A DNA stretch of 64,000 nt from Pseudomonas citrullilanati (GTDB lineage: Bacteria; Pseudomonadota; Gammaproteobacteria; Pseudomonadales; Pseudomonadaceae), in assembly GCF_030580855.1 (NCBI RefSeq), contig NZ_JAUQOP010000027.1:20026-84025 (forward strand), written 5' to 3'. The position numbers and the translations under genes are program-made. Shown piece after piece: positions 53,275 through 62,419 of this stretch. The notes below the pieces were generated by a model. It was not told where the DNA came from, did not search any database, and worked only from the letters and a program-made list of their open reading frames with translations. Position 1 is the stretch's first letter, and each line of letters starts with the position of its first letter.

Positions 53275-54813
53275 TCAGCCCAAGGCCTTGCGATTGAAGT
53301 CCCGCAGACGGAATCCCATCAACAGCAACATACCGAAATACGCCACCACACCGGCGACGACCAGCACACCCAGGCGCAGGAAACGCTCGAGCATCTGCCC
53401 TTCGCCCCAGGCCGGCATGAAATGCAGCGCCGCCAGCAGCACCGCCGACATCACCGTCACGGCGACCAGCAATTTGAGGGCGAACTTGCCCCAGCCTGGC
53501 TGCGGCTGATACATCTTTTGCTTGCGCAGTTGGTAGAACAGCAGCCCGGCATTGAGGCAGGCGCCGGCGCTGATCGCCAGGGCCAGGCCAGCATGGGCCA
53601 GCGGGCCGATGAGCAGCAGGTTGAACAACTGGGTCATCACCAGGGTGAAAATGGCGATTTTCACGGGCGTGCGAATGTTCTGCTGGGCGTAGAAGCCCGG
53701 CGCCAGCACCTTGATCACGATGATCGCGAGCAGGCCCACCGAATAAGCGATCAGCGCCCGCTGGGTCATCGTCGCGTCGAATGCATTGAACTGGCCATAT
53801 TGGAACAGCGAGACCGTCAGCGGCTCGGCGAGAATCCCCAGTGCCAGGGCGCAGGGCAAGACCAGCACGAAACACAGGCGCAGGCCCCAGTCGAGGATCC
53901 GCGAGTACTCGTGGCGGTCCTGGCTGGCGTAGGTCTTGGCCAGGGTCGGCAGCAGGATGGTCCCCAGGGCGACGCCCAGCACGCCGGACGGCAGCTCCAT
54001 CAGGCGATCGGCGTAGTACATCCACGACACGGAGCCGGCCACCAGGAACGAGGCGAAAATGGTGTTGATGATCAGCGAGATCTGGCTCACCGACACGCCG
54101 AGGATCGCCGGCAGCATCTGCTTCATGACCCGCCACACGCCACTGTCCCGCAGGTTCAGCCGGGGCAGCACCAACATGCCGATCTTTTTCAGGTGTGGCA
54201 GCTGGTACAGCAACTGCGCCAGGCCGCCCACCAGCACGGCCCAACCGAGGGCCATCACCGGCGGGTCGAAGTACGGCGTCAGGAACAGCGCGAACACGAT
54301 CATGCTGACGTTGAGCAAGGTCGGCACGAAGGCCGGGACGGAAAAGCGGTTCCAGGTATTGAGGATCGCGCCGGCCAGGGACGACAGGGAAATCAGCAAT
54401 ATATAGGGGAAGGTCACCCGCAACAGCTCGGAAGTGAGCTGGAATTTTTCCGGGGTATCGGTAAACCCCGGCGCCGTGGCCCAGATGACCCAGGGAGCGG
54501 CGAGCATCCCGGCGGCCGTGACCAGCGCCAGCACCAAGGTCAGCAGGCCCGTGACGTAGGCAATGAAGGTGCGGGTCGCCTCGTCGCCCTTCTGGCTTTT
54601 GTATTCCGCCAGGATCGGCACGAAGGCCTGGGAGAACGCTCCCTCGGCGAAGATCCGCCGCAGCAGGTTGGGCAGCTTGAAGGCGATGAAGAAGGCGTCG
54701 GTGGCCATCCCGGCACCGAATATCCGCGCGATGAGCGTATCGCGCACGAACCCCAGGACACGGGAAAGCATCGTGATAGAGCTGACGGCAGCCAACGATT
54801 TGAGCAGATTCAT
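53275..54813 (-). CDS. murJ: Lipid II flippase MurJ
   Basis: MurJ flips lipid II across the inner membrane for peptidoglycan synthesis. The 512-residue protein has about 14 membrane helices and starts MNLLKSLAAVSSITMLSRVLGF with RDTLIARIFG, the MVF-family signature. Full length. Divergent from rpsT; ribF follows 129 bases downstream. Confidence 0.96.
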   Translation of the reverse strand: MNLLKSLAAVSSITMLSRVLGFVRDTLIARIFGAGMATDAFFIAFKLPNLLRRIFAEGAFSQAFVPILAEYKSQKGDEATRTFIAYVTGLLTLVLALVTAAGMLAAPWVIWATAPGFTDTPEKFQLTSELLRVTFPYILLISLSSLAGAILNTWNRFSVPAFVPTLLNVSMIVFALFLTPYFDPPVMALGWAVLVGGLAQLLYQLPHLKKIGMLVLPRLNLRDSGVWRVMKQMLPAILGVSVSQISLIINTIFASFLVAGSVSWMYYADRLMELPSGVLGVALGTILLPTLAKTYASQDRHEYSRILDWGLRLCFVLVLPCALALGILAEPLTVSLFQYGQFNAFDATMTQRALIAYSVGLLAIIVIKVLAPGFYAQQNIRTPVKIAIFTLVMTQLFNLLLIGPLAHAGLALAISAGACLNAGLLFYQLRKQKMYQPQPGWGKFALKLLVAVTVMSAVLLAALHFMPAWGEGQMLERFLRLGVLVVAGVVAYFGMLLLMGFRLRDFNRKALG

Positions 54814-55067
54814 GAAAAGAGTTTTTGCCTGTCGATAAACAGCAGGCGAACAACGCGCCCACTTGTGCGATACTCCGCGCCGCTAAACAGCACAGCGCCA
54901 AAGCCCGCGAGTTTACAGGTCGCACGCCGGAAAGAAATCATCCGGTGCGCAGTACCTGCCATTCAGCGGAACGCGTCACCCGCCCTTGACAAGACCTCAA
55001 CTCATCGGCATGATTCGCGGCCTATTTTGTTTGCTATTTCCTAAAAAGTCTTTCGAGGAGCTCGACG

Positions 55068-55346
55068 GTGGCCAACTCACCTTCCGCCAAAAAACGTGCA
55101 AAACAGGCTGAGAAGCGTCGCAGCCACAACGCCAGCCTGCGTTCCATGGTTCGTACCTACATCAAGAATGTAGTCAAGGCCATCGACGCAAAAGACGCTG
55201 AAAAAGCTCAAGCTGCTTACGTTCTGGCTGTGCCAGTTATCGACCGCATGGCCGATAAAGGCATCATCCACAAGAACAAGGCTGCTCGCCATAAGAGCCG
55301 CCTGAATGGCCACGTAAAGGCCCTGAACGTTGCCGCTGCTGCCTAA
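55068..55346 (+). CDS. rpsT: 30S ribosomal protein S20
   Basis: A 92-residue basic protein binding 16S rRNA. GTG 55068 (VANSPSAKKRAKQAEKRR) is the start, preceded by GAGGAGC. Sequence HNASLRSMVRTYIKNVVKAI is typical. Strong codon bias. A terminator follows. Confidence 0.97.
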   Translation: MANSPSAKKRAKQAEKRRSHNASLRSMVRTYIKNVVKAIDAKDAEKAQAAYVLAVPVIDRMADKGIIHKNKAARHKSRLNGHVKALNVAAAA

Positions 55347-55360
55347 GCGACGCGCTCATT

Positions 55361-55389
55361 AAAAAACCGACCTCAGGGTCGGTTTTTTA
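55361..55389 (+). terminator. Terminator of rpsT
   Basis: AAAAAACCGACC and GGTCGGTTTTTT pair around a short loop, 15 bases after the rpsT stop. It is symmetric and could also act on the other strand. Confidence 0.92.
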
Positions 55390-55422
55390 TTGTCTGCGAT
55401 TCGGCAGTCCACACAAGAACAC

Positions 55423-55512
55423 TGTGGGAGCGAGCCTGCTCGCGAACGCGGTAAATCAGCAACAGCGATGCTGACTGACACACCGCCATTCGCGAGCAGG
55501 CTCGCTTCCACA
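55423..55512 (+). repeat. REPIN between rpsT and creA
   Basis: TGTGGGAGCGAGCCTGCTCG and CGAACGCGG are mirrored by ATTCGCGAGCAGGCTCGCTT with about 33 bases between. It lies in the convergent gap. Confidence 0.85.
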
Positions 55513-55526
55513 CAGTTTGCGCCAGG

Positions 55527-55991
55527 TTATTGGGCCCGAGCCCAGGGCAGGATCGGAATCGCCGTCACCGCATTCTGCGGGCTGCCCTCGATCACGCGGT
55601 CGCTGTAGACCAGGTACACCAGTGTGTTGCGCTTCTTGTCGAGAAAACGCACCACCTGCATGGTCTTGAACACCAGTGAGGTCCGCTCCCTGAAGACTTC
55701 TTCGCCGTCCTTGAGCTCGCCCTTGAAGCTGATCGGCCCCACCTGGCGACAGGCGATGGAGGCCTCGGCGCGGTCTTCAGCCAGACCCAGGCCGCCCTTC
55801 ACGCCACCGGTCTTGGCCCGCGACAGGTAGCAGGTCACACCCTCGACCTTGGGATCGTCAAACGCCTCGACCACGATCCGGTCGTTCGGCCCGACAAACT
55901 TGAACACGGTGGACACCTGGCCGATTTCCTCGGCCGAAGCCAACAGCGGTACAGCCAGCAGCAAGCCGATCAATCCTTTTGCCAAACCCAT
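55527..55991 (-). CDS. creA: CreA family secreted protein
   Basis: A 154-residue protein with a signal peptide (MGLAKGLIGLLLAVPLLASA, cleavage before EEIGQV) and the CreA body VSTVFKFVGPNDRIVVEAFDDPKVEGVTCYLSRA in pieces, with two Cys (TCYL, ACRQ). Function is unknown in E. coli as well. It starts ten bases after the proB stop, so it is likely cotranscribed with proB. Confidence 0.9.
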   Translation of the reverse strand: MGLAKGLIGLLLAVPLLASAEEIGQVSTVFKFVGPNDRIVVEAFDDPKVEGVTCYLSRAKTGGVKGGLGLAEDRAEASIACRQVGPISFKGELKDGEEVFRERTSLVFKTMQVVRFLDKKRNTLVYLVYSDRVIEGSPQNAVTAIPILPWARAQ

Positions 55992-56000
55992 GATTTTTCC

Positions 56001-57119
56001 TTAGACGAGGATCAGGTTGTCACGGTGAACCAGTTCAGGCTCTGCCATGTACCCCAACAGGCCGACAATCGCGTCGGACGATTGGCCAATGATTTTCTGC
56101 GCTTCCAGCGCGCTGTAGTTGGCCAGGCCACGGGCGATCTCGCGACCGTCCGGCGCCACGCACACGACCATTTCGCCACGGCGGAAGCTGCCCTGGACCC
56201 GCTTCACGCCCACCGGCAGCAAGCTTTTGTTGCCCTGGGACAGGGCCGCGACGGCGCCCGCATCCAGTACCAGGGTGCCACGGGTTTGCAGGTGCCCGGC
56301 CAGCCACTGCTTGCGCGCCGCCAGCATGCCGCGCTCAGGGGAGAGCAAGGTGCCGATGCGCTCGCCCGCCTTCAGGCGATCCAGCACCCGCTCCAGCCGC
56401 CCGCCGACGATGATAGTGTGAGCCCCGGAGCGCGCCGCCAGGCGCGCGGCTCGCAATTTGGTCTGCATGCCGCCACGGCCGAGTGCGCCGCCTGTACCGC
56501 CCGCCACCGCGTCCAGCGACGGATCATCGGCACGGGCTTCGTAGATCAGCTGGGCATCGGGATTGTTGCGCGGATCGGCATCGAACATGCCATCGCGGTC
56601 GGTGAGAATCACCAGCAGGTCCGCCTCCACCAGGTTCGCCACCAGCGCCGCCAGGGTGTCGTTGTCGCCAAAACGGATTTCATCGGTGACGACCGTGTCG
56701 TTCTCGTTGATCACCGGGATGACCTTGAGCTCCACCAGCGCGCGCAGGGTGCTACGGGCATTGAGGTAGCGTTTGCGGTCCGACAGGTCGTCATGGGTCA
56801 GCAGGATCTGCGCCGTGTGGCGACCGTGCTCGGCAAAGCTCGACTCCCAGGCCTGCACCAGGCCCATCTGGCCGATGGCGGCGGCAGCCTGCAATTCGTG
56901 CATCGCGCTGGGTCGCGACGTCCAGCCCAGGCGGCTCATACCGGCCGCCACCGCCCCCGAAGAGACCAGCACCAGCTCGACGCCAGCCTCATGCAAGGCC
57001 ACCATCTGCTCGACCCACACCGCCATCGCCTGGCGATCCAGCCCCTTGCCATCCGCCGTCAGCAGTGCGCTGCCGATCTTCACGACCCAGCGCTGCGCAC
57101 CCGTCACCTTGCTCCGCAT
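56001..57119 (-). CDS. proB: Glutamate 5-kinase
   Basis: ProB starts proline synthesis by phosphorylating glutamate and is usually inhibited by proline. The 372-residue protein has the amino-acid kinase fold (about 8-260) with WVVKIGSALLT and LVLVSSGAVAAGM, and a C-terminal PUA domain (about 280-360). ATG 57119 (MRSKVTG) is preferred over ATG 57122. obg lies upstream, as in P. aeruginosa. Confidence 0.96.
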   Translation of the reverse strand: MRSKVTGAQRWVVKIGSALLTADGKGLDRQAMAVWVEQMVALHEAGVELVLVSSGAVAAGMSRLGWTSRPSAMHELQAAAAIGQMGLVQAWESSFAEHGRHTAQILLTHDDLSDRKRYLNARSTLRALVELKVIPVINENDTVVTDEIRFGDNDTLAALVANLVEADLLVILTDRDGMFDADPRNNPDAQLIYEARADDPSLDAVAGGTGGALGRGGMQTKLRAARLAARSGAHTIIVGGRLERVLDRLKAGERIGTLLSPERGMLAARKQWLAGHLQTRGTLVLDAGAVAALSQGNKSLLPVGVKRVQGSFRRGEMVVCVAPDGREIARGLANYSALEAQKIIGQSSDAIVGLLGYMAEPELVHRDNLILV

Positions 57120-57302
57120 CATCTTCAACCTTTGCCAGCGAACGGCGCGACCCAGCGCCGCCCATGGGATTATTCGTATTTGCGTTCTACAGATACCAAA
57201 ACGCCGCTCGAATGAGCGGCGCCTTGGAAACCGGCTTGGCTGCGATGATAACACCGCGCCGAAACACTTGAACCTGCCCCCGGGAATCCTTGGGGGGATC
57301 AG

Positions 57303-57327
57303 CCTGTGGGAGCAAAGCTCCCACAGG
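57303..57327 (-). repeat. Short REP-derived hairpin between obg and proB
   Basis: CCTGTGGGAGC-AAA-GCTCCCACAGG is a perfect palindrome of eleven-base stems with REP ends but no REP core, in the 239-base gap between obgE and proB. Confidence 0.75.
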
Positions 57328-57358
57328 TTTTGCAGCTTAACTGACGAACATTTCAGGA

Positions 57359-58582
57359 TCAGTCGCGAACGTAGATGATTTCCGGACCGTCATCGTCATC
57401 CACGTCTTCTTCGTCCCAATCATCCTCGCCAATGTCATGGACCGACTTCACGCCGCTACGGCGCAGGGCACGCTGGTCATCCAGGGCCTGCAACTGGGCA
57501 CGGGCCTCATCCTCGATACGCTGGTCGAGCTCAGCCAACTCTTCCTTGTAGGCCGGGTCGTTGGCCAGGCGATCGGCGCGATCTTCCAGGTAGCGCATGA
57601 TGTCGTGGCACAGGCGTTCGGTGCCTTCTTTGGCAATGGCCGAGATCACATAGACCGGCCCCTCCCATTCCAGGCGCTCGACGATTTCCTTGACCCGCTC
57701 CTCGTGCTCCTCTTCGAGAATCTGGTCGCACTTGTTCAGCACCAGCCACCGATCACGCTCGGCCAAAGCCGGACTGAACTTGGCCAGCTCGCTGACAATG
57801 ACTTCGGCCGCATCGGCCGCACTGCTTTCGTCCAGCGGCGCCATGTCCACGAGGTGCAGCAGCAGACGGGTCCGGGACAAGTGCTTGAGGAAGCGAATCC
57901 CCAGGCCGGCACCCTCGGAAGCACCTTCGATCAGCCCCGGGATGTCCGCGACCACGAAGCTTTTCCAGCGATCGACGCTGACCACGCCCAGGTTCGGCAC
58001 CAGCGTGGTGAACGGATAGTCGGCGACTTTCGGCTTGGCCGCCGACACCGAGCGAATGAATGTGCTTTTGCCTGCGTTCGGCAGGCCCAACAGGCCCACA
58101 TCGGCCAGCACCTTCATCTCCAGCTTCAGGTCACGCTGCTCGCCCGGCTTGCCTGGCGTGGTCTGGCGCGGCGCACGGTTGGTACTGGACTTGAAACGGG
58201 TGTTACCCAGGCCGTGCCAGCCGCCATGCGCCACCAGCAGGCGCTGGCCAGGCTTGGTCAGGTCGCCGATCACTTCCTGGGTCGCCGAGTCGATCACCGT
58301 GGTGCCGACCGGCACGCGCAGGACCAGATCCTCACCCTTCTTGCCGGTGCAGTCGGTGCTGCCGCCGTTGGAACCGCGCTCGGCATCGAAGTGCCGGGTG
58401 TAACGGTAGTCCACCAGGGTGTTGAGGTTTTCGTCGGCGAGCATGAAGATCGAGCCGCCGTCGCCGCCGTCACCCCCGTTCGGGCCACCGTTTTCAATGA
58501 ATTTTTCCCGACGGAAACTCATGCAGCCATTGCCGCCGTCGCCGGCCTTTACTCGAATCGATACTTCATCAACAAACTTCAT
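57359..58582 (-). CDS. obgE: Obg-family ribosome assembly GTPase
   Basis: An essential GTPase in 50S assembly and stress control (also called cgtA). The 407-residue protein has the glycine-rich Obg domain (about 1-158, KAGDGGNGCMSFRREKF), the G domain with G1 GLPNAGKST (about 166) and DIPGLIEGA, and an acidic tail DDWDEEDVDDDDGPEI. ATG 58582 is chosen; the longer frame adds unrelated residues. Confidence 0.96.
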   Translation of the reverse strand: MKFVDEVSIRVKAGDGGNGCMSFRREKFIENGGPNGGDGGDGGSIFMLADENLNTLVDYRYTRHFDAERGSNGGSTDCTGKKGEDLVLRVPVGTTVIDSATQEVIGDLTKPGQRLLVAHGGWHGLGNTRFKSSTNRAPRQTTPGKPGEQRDLKLEMKVLADVGLLGLPNAGKSTFIRSVSAAKPKVADYPFTTLVPNLGVVSVDRWKSFVVADIPGLIEGASEGAGLGIRFLKHLSRTRLLLHLVDMAPLDESSAADAAEVIVSELAKFSPALAERDRWLVLNKCDQILEEEHEERVKEIVERLEWEGPVYVISAIAKEGTERLCHDIMRYLEDRADRLANDPAYKEELAELDQRIEDEARAQLQALDDQRALRRSGVKSVHDIGEDDWDEEDVDDDDGPEIIYVRD

Positions 58583-58728
58583 GACACACGCCTCTCGCCA
58601 TACGGACGAGCCGAAAAAAACAAGACATAAGACTCTTGCAAAAATGAACGCTGCGACCCGATCACGCGCCCGGTTGCGGCACCGCCAGCCCACACAAACA
58701 GCTTTGCAAGAGACTCACCCCACAAACG

Positions 58729-58757
58729 AAAAAGCCCCGTCGCAAGACAGGGCTTCT
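58729..58757 (-). terminator. Terminator of rplU-rpmA
   Basis: On the minus strand AGCCCTGTC-TTGC-GACGGGGCT followed by TTTT. It lies 16 bases after the rpmA stop. Confidence 0.88.
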
Positions 58758-58772
58758 CCAGCGGTCTCGCAA

Positions 58773-59030
58773 TTAAGCTGCGATAACGCTTACGTAACGA
58801 CGACCGAAGGCGCCTTTTACTTCGAACTTGATCACGCCTTCGACTTTAGCGAAGAGGGTGTGATCCTTGCCCATGCCCACGCCGTAGCCAGCGTGGAATT
58901 GGGTGCCGCGCTGACGCACGATGATGTTGCCTGCCTTGATAGCCTGGCCGCCATACATCTTCACGCCAAGGCGTTTGGCTTCTGAGTCGCGACCGTTACG
59001 GGTACTACCACCAGCTTTTTTGTGTGCCAT
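58773..59030 (-). CDS. rpmA: 50S ribosomal protein L27
   Basis: An 85-residue protein beginning MAHKKAGGSTRNGRDSEAKR, placing the N-terminus near the peptidyl transferase centre. The typical QRGTQFHAGYGVGMGKD follows. It lies 35 bases after rplU and is cotranscribed with it. Confidence 0.97.
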   Translation of the reverse strand: MAHKKAGGSTRNGRDSEAKRLGVKMYGGQAIKAGNIIVRQRGTQFHAGYGVGMGKDHTLFAKVEGVIKFEVKGAFGRRYVSVIAA

Positions 59031-59065
59031 GAGTTCAATTCTCCTAGTGAGGAATTAGGCTGGAA

Positions 59066-59380
59066 TTAAGCCTGAATACCGGTGATTTTGATCTCGGTGT
59101 ACCACTGGCGGTGGCCCATACGCTTCATGTGGTGCTTACGACGACGGAACTTGATGATGCGGACTTTATCGTGACGACCTTGGGAGATCACTTCAGCCAC
59201 AACGGTAGCGCCAGCAACGACTGGAGCGCCGATATTCACGTCATCGCCATTGGCGACCAACAGAACGCGATCAAAAGTCACGGATTCGCCAGTGGCGATT
59301 TCCAGTTTTTCGATCTTCAGGTATTCACCTGGGGCGACCTTGTATTGCTTGCCACCAGTAACGATTACTGCATACGACAT
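59066..59380 (-). CDS. rplU: 50S ribosomal protein L21
   Basis: A 104-residue protein beginning MSYAVIVTGGKQYKVAPGEYL and ending with the basic RRRKHHMKRMGHRQWYTEIK segment. ATG 59380 preceded by GGAGAAAT is chosen over the longer frame. Divergent from ispB, as in E. coli. Confidence 0.97.
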   Translation of the reverse strand: MSYAVIVTGGKQYKVAPGEYLKIEKLEIATGESVTFDRVLLVANGDDVNIGAPVVAGATVVAEVISQGRHDKVRIIKFRRRKHHMKRMGHRQWYTEIKITGIQA

Positions 59381-59619
59381 GGTATTTCTCCGATAATCCT
59401 GCTCACCCAGCGCTTTATAAGAAGAGGTATTGGCTGGCATGGCTGCATGGGCTGGAAGGCCCGGATGCAATTGCGTAAGGCAGGTGCTGCCCAGGAAGTT
59501 CAGGGTGCGCGATTGTACGCAAGCCGGCAGCCCCTTGCAAGTGGCCATCCATCGCGCCTTGACACCTGCGGACGTGGGTCCTAGCATGCCGCGCAACCCT
59601 TCTGGAGCACCTGTCGCTG

Positions 59620-60588
59620 ATGCAACCCCAAGCTTTCTACCGCGCGGTGGCGGACGATTTTAGCGCCGTCGACGGCATCATCAAGAAGCAGCTGACTTCC
59701 CGAGTGCCTCTGGTATCGAAAATCGGTGATTACATCACTTCAGCCGGTGGCAAGCGCCTGCGTCCTTTATTGGTGCTCCTGTGTGGCAAGGCCCTGGGTC
59801 GCGAAGGCGACGACATGCGCCTGCTGGCCGCCACCATCGAATTCCTGCACACCGCCACCCTCTTGCATGACGACGTGGTCGACATGTCCGGCATGCGCCG
59901 TGGCCGCTCGACCGCCAACGCCATGTGGGGCAACGCCCCGAGCGTGCTGGTGGGCGATTTCCTGTACTCGCGCTCGTTCGAAATGATGGTCGAGCTGGGC
60001 TCGATGCCGGTGATGAAGATCCTGTCCCAGGCCACCCGCATCATCGCCGAAGGCGAGGTATTGCAGCTGTCCAAGGTACGCGACGCCAGCACAACGGAAG
60101 AAACCTACATGGAGGTCATCCGCGGCAAGACGGCGATGCTCTTCGAGGCCTCGACCCACAGTGCCGCCGCCCTGGCCGGCGCCAGCGCCGAGCAGAGCGA
60201 AGCGCTGCGCACCTTTGGCGACCACCTGGGCGTGGCCTTCCAACTGGTGGACGACCTGCTGGACTACAAGGGCGACGCCGAAACCCTGGGCAAGAACGTC
60301 GGTGACGACCTCGCCGAAGGCAAGCCGACCCTGCCACTGATCTACACCATGCGCGAAGGCACGCCCGAACAGGCGGCACTGGTGCGCCAGGCGATCCAGA
60401 AAGGCGGGATCGAAGACCTGGAAAGCATTCGCGCTGCGGTCGAAGCCTCCGGCTCGCTGGACTACACCGCGAAACTGGCCCGGGACTACGTCGCCCGCGC
60501 GATCAAATGCCTCGACGCCCTGCCGGCCAGCGAATACCGCGATGCGCTGGTGGAACTGAGCGAGTTTGCGGTGGCGCGTACCCACTGA
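59620..60588 (+). CDS. ispB: Octaprenyl/polyprenyl diphosphate synthase
   Basis: IspB makes the ubiquinone side chain. The 322-residue protein has the two Asp-rich motifs: DDVVD at 84-88 (LLHDDVVDMSG) and DDLLD (LVDDLLDYKGD, about 209-213). Chain length (C45 in Pseudomonas) is not readable. Divergent from rplU. Confidence 0.96.
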   Translation: MQPQAFYRAVADDFSAVDGIIKKQLTSRVPLVSKIGDYITSAGGKRLRPLLVLLCGKALGREGDDMRLLAATIEFLHTATLLHDDVVDMSGMRRGRSTANAMWGNAPSVLVGDFLYSRSFEMMVELGSMPVMKILSQATRIIAEGEVLQLSKVRDASTTEETYMEVIRGKTAMLFEASTHSAAALAGASAEQSEALRTFGDHLGVAFQLVDDLLDYKGDAETLGKNVGDDLAEGKPTLPLIYTMREGTPEQAALVRQAIQKGGIEDLESIRAAVEASGSLDYTAKLARDYVARAIKCLDALPASEYRDALVELSEFAVARTH

Positions 60589-60599
60589 CCCACAGGGCT

Positions 60600-60643
60600 T
60601 TTGTGGGAGCAAGGCTTGCGCCCACAAATCCCCTCGCCACAGG
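60600..60643 (+). repeat. Hybrid REP after ispB
   Basis: TTGTGGGAGCAAGGCTTGCG and CCCACAA belong to the GTGGGAGC class; the adjoining AATCCCCTCGCCACAGG belongs to the GTGGCGAGGGG class. The unit looks like a fusion of two REP families. Confidence 0.65.
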
Positions 60644-60720
60644 GCCTGTGAACGCCCATTTCAGCCACAAAACCCTATACAATGTGCGCCCTTTAGCCCT
60701 CCTGATACCAAGGAACCTTA

Positions 60721-61062
60721 GTGAGCACGTTGCCTCCCTGCCCGAAATGCAATTCCGAATACACCTACGAAGACGGCGCCCAGCTGGTCTGCCCTGAGTG
60801 CGCCCACGAATGGTCCGCCAGCGGCGAGGTCGAGACGGCGTCCGACACCACCGTGAAGAAGGATTCGGTCGGCAACGTCCTGCAGGACGGCGACACCATC
60901 ACCGTGATCAAGGACCTCAAGGTCAAGGGCACCTCACTGGTGGTCAAGGTCGGCACCAAGGTCAAGAACATCCGCCTGTGCGAGGGCGACCACGACATCG
61001 ACTGCAAGATCGACGGCATCGGCCCGATGAAACTCAAATCCGAGTTCGTCAGGAAAGTCTGA
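60721..61062 (+). CDS. yjdM: YjdM/PhnA-family zinc-ribbon protein
   Basis: A 113-residue protein starting at GTG 60721 (VSTLPPCPKCNSEYTYED), preceded by AAGGAAC. The zinc ribbon has Cys7, Cys10, Cys24 and Cys27; the C-terminal domain DTVLQDGDT-type (about 45-112) matches PhnA/YjdM. The old name PhnA was linked to phosphonoacetate, but the function of this protein is not settled. Confidence 0.9.
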   Translation: MSTLPPCPKCNSEYTYEDGAQLVCPECAHEWSASGEVETASDTTVKKDSVGNVLQDGDTITVIKDLKVKGTSLVVKVGTKVKNIRLCEGDHDIDCKIDGIGPMKLKSEFVRKV

Positions 61063-61072
61063 GCCTGCCGTA

Positions 61073-61102
61073 CACCATCCCGCGCCCCAGCGTGGGATGG
61101 TG
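61073..61102 (+). terminator. Hairpin after yjdM
   Basis: CACCATCCC and GGGATGGTG pair around a 12-base loop; the following CTTCCTTTCCC is only moderately T-rich. Confidence 0.6.
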
Positions 61103-61218
61103 CTTCCTTTCCCATCGCGCCTCGCCTTTGCGCGCACGAGCCCTGCGCCAACGACCGGAGCCTGGCTACCCGCCGTCAGAAAACAAACCGCAATACCAAT
61201 AGGGACTTGCTATTTAGC

Positions 61219-61237
61219 GAATAAGAATTATTCTCAT
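61219..61237 (+). promoter_or_regulatory. Putative Fur box upstream of the 85-residue protein gene
   Basis: GAATAAGAATTATTCTCAT matches the Fur consensus GATAATGATAATCATTATC at most positions and is a near palindrome. It lies 25 bases before ATG 61263. Fur would repress in iron-rich medium. Confidence 0.75.
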
Positions 61238-61262
61238 CGAATCCATCAAGGAGATGAGAACC

Positions 61263-61520
61263 ATGACTTATTTGATCGACGCGTGGCTGGATCGCCCGCA
61301 CCCCTACCTCAGGATCCTGCATCGGGAAACCGGGGAAGTCTGCGCAGTGCTTGAAGAAGAAGCCTTGAACGAACTGCAGGACCAGGGTGACCTGGACCTC
61401 AACAGCCTCAACTCCAGCGAACCGCTGGTGCTCAAGGAACTGGTGCGCAATCTGTTCCTGTTCTGCTATGCCAGGGCATTGCGCCCGACGGGGGATTTCA
61501 GCGGCAGGTTCCATGGATGA
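61263..61520 (+). CDS. Small conserved protein under probable Fur control
   Basis: An 85-residue acidic protein starting MTYLIDAWLDRPHPYLRILH, with a Leu-rich acidic middle (LEEEALNELQDQGDLDLNSL) and no signal or membrane segment. AAGGAG ten bases upstream decides ATG 61263 over ATG 61254, which touches the Shine-Dalgarno. It resembles P. aeruginosa PA4570 from memory, a gene induced by low iron. Function unknown. Confidence 0.8.
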   Translation: MTYLIDAWLDRPHPYLRILHRETGEVCAVLEEEALNELQDQGDLDLNSLNSSEPLVLKELVRNLFLFCYARALRPTGDFSGRFHG

Positions 61521-61531
61521 GCACACAGAAC

Positions 61532-61620
61532 CTGTGGGAGCGAGCTCGCTCGCGATGGCGGTGTGTCAGCCACGAGAATGTCGACTGACTGTCCGCTTTC
61601 GCGAGCAAGCTCGCTCCCAA
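61532..61620 (+). repeat. REPIN before fklB
   Basis: TGTGGGAGCGAGCTCGCTCG and CGATGGCGG are mirrored by TTTCGCGAGCAAGCTCGCTC with about 35 bases between. Convergent gap between the iron-linked gene and fklB. Confidence 0.85.
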
Positions 61621-61654
61621 AGTTTTTTGTCCGTCAGTAAAACCGGACAGGGTC

Positions 61655-62272
61655 TTACAGAACGTCCAGCAGCTCGACGTCGAACACCAGTACGCTGTGC
61701 GGCGGGATGCTGCCAACGCCTTGAGCGCCGTAGGCCAGTTCGCTCGGCACGTACAAACGCCATTTGCTGCCGGCGTTCATCAGTTGCAGCGCTTCGGTCC
61801 AGCCTGGGATGACGCCGCCCACCGGGAATTCGGCAGGCTGGCCACGATCGTAGGAGCTGTCGAACACCGTGCCATCGATCAGGGTACCGTGGTAGTGGGT
61901 ACGTACCTGGTCTTCACGGGTCGGCTTGGCGCCTTCGCCCTGGGTCAACACTTCAAACTGCAGGCCCGAAGCCAGGGTGGTGATGCCTTCGCGCTTGGCG
62001 TTTTCGGCCAGGAACGCACGCCCTTCGCCCGCCGCGGCTTCAGCCTTGGCAGCCGCTTCGGCTTGCATGATTTCGCGGATGACCTTGAAGCTGGCGGACA
62101 TTTCTTCCTGGCCCACACGGCTTGGCTTGCCGGCGAAGGCGTCGGTCAGGCCGGCCAGGATCGCGTCCAGGCTGACACCCGGTGGCGGGTTGTCGCGCAG
62201 TTGGTCGCCCAACTGACGGCCAATGCCGTAGCTGACGCGGGTTTCGTCGGTGGACAGGTTAACTTCGGACAT
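61655..62272 (-). CDS. fklB: FKBP-type peptidyl-prolyl isomerase (FklB/FkpA-like)
   Basis: A 205-residue protein with an N-terminal dimerisation domain (about 1-100, Ala/Glu-rich helix) and a C-terminal FKBP domain (about 112-204) with VRTHYHGTLIDGTVFDSSYDRG and ELAYGAQGVGSIPPHSVLVF. No signal peptide, so cytoplasmic. It is the second FKBP in the window. Confidence 0.93.
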   Translation of the reverse strand: MSEVNLSTDETRVSYGIGRQLGDQLRDNPPPGVSLDAILAGLTDAFAGKPSRVGQEEMSASFKVIREIMQAEAAAKAEAAAGEGRAFLAENAKREGITTLASGLQFEVLTQGEGAKPTREDQVRTHYHGTLIDGTVFDSSYDRGQPAEFPVGGVIPGWTEALQLMNAGSKWRLYVPSELAYGAQGVGSIPPHSVLVFDVELLDVL

Positions 62273-62419
62273 GGTGCTGCTCCGCTGTGCGGACGGCCGG
62301 GAATGGCCATGGATGACACGGCGTTTCCCGGAGCGCCCGGAACCAAAAGGGCGAGCAGACTAGCACAGATGCCGGGGCGGATGACCAACCCCCACGCCAA
62401 AGCACCTCGCCGAAAACGA

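Noticed and set aside
52258..55044. 928-codon frame opposite ribF and murJ
   Set aside because: Long but opposite two conserved genes and across their intergenic gap; Gln/Arg/Gly/His-rich, no ribosome binding site and no family.
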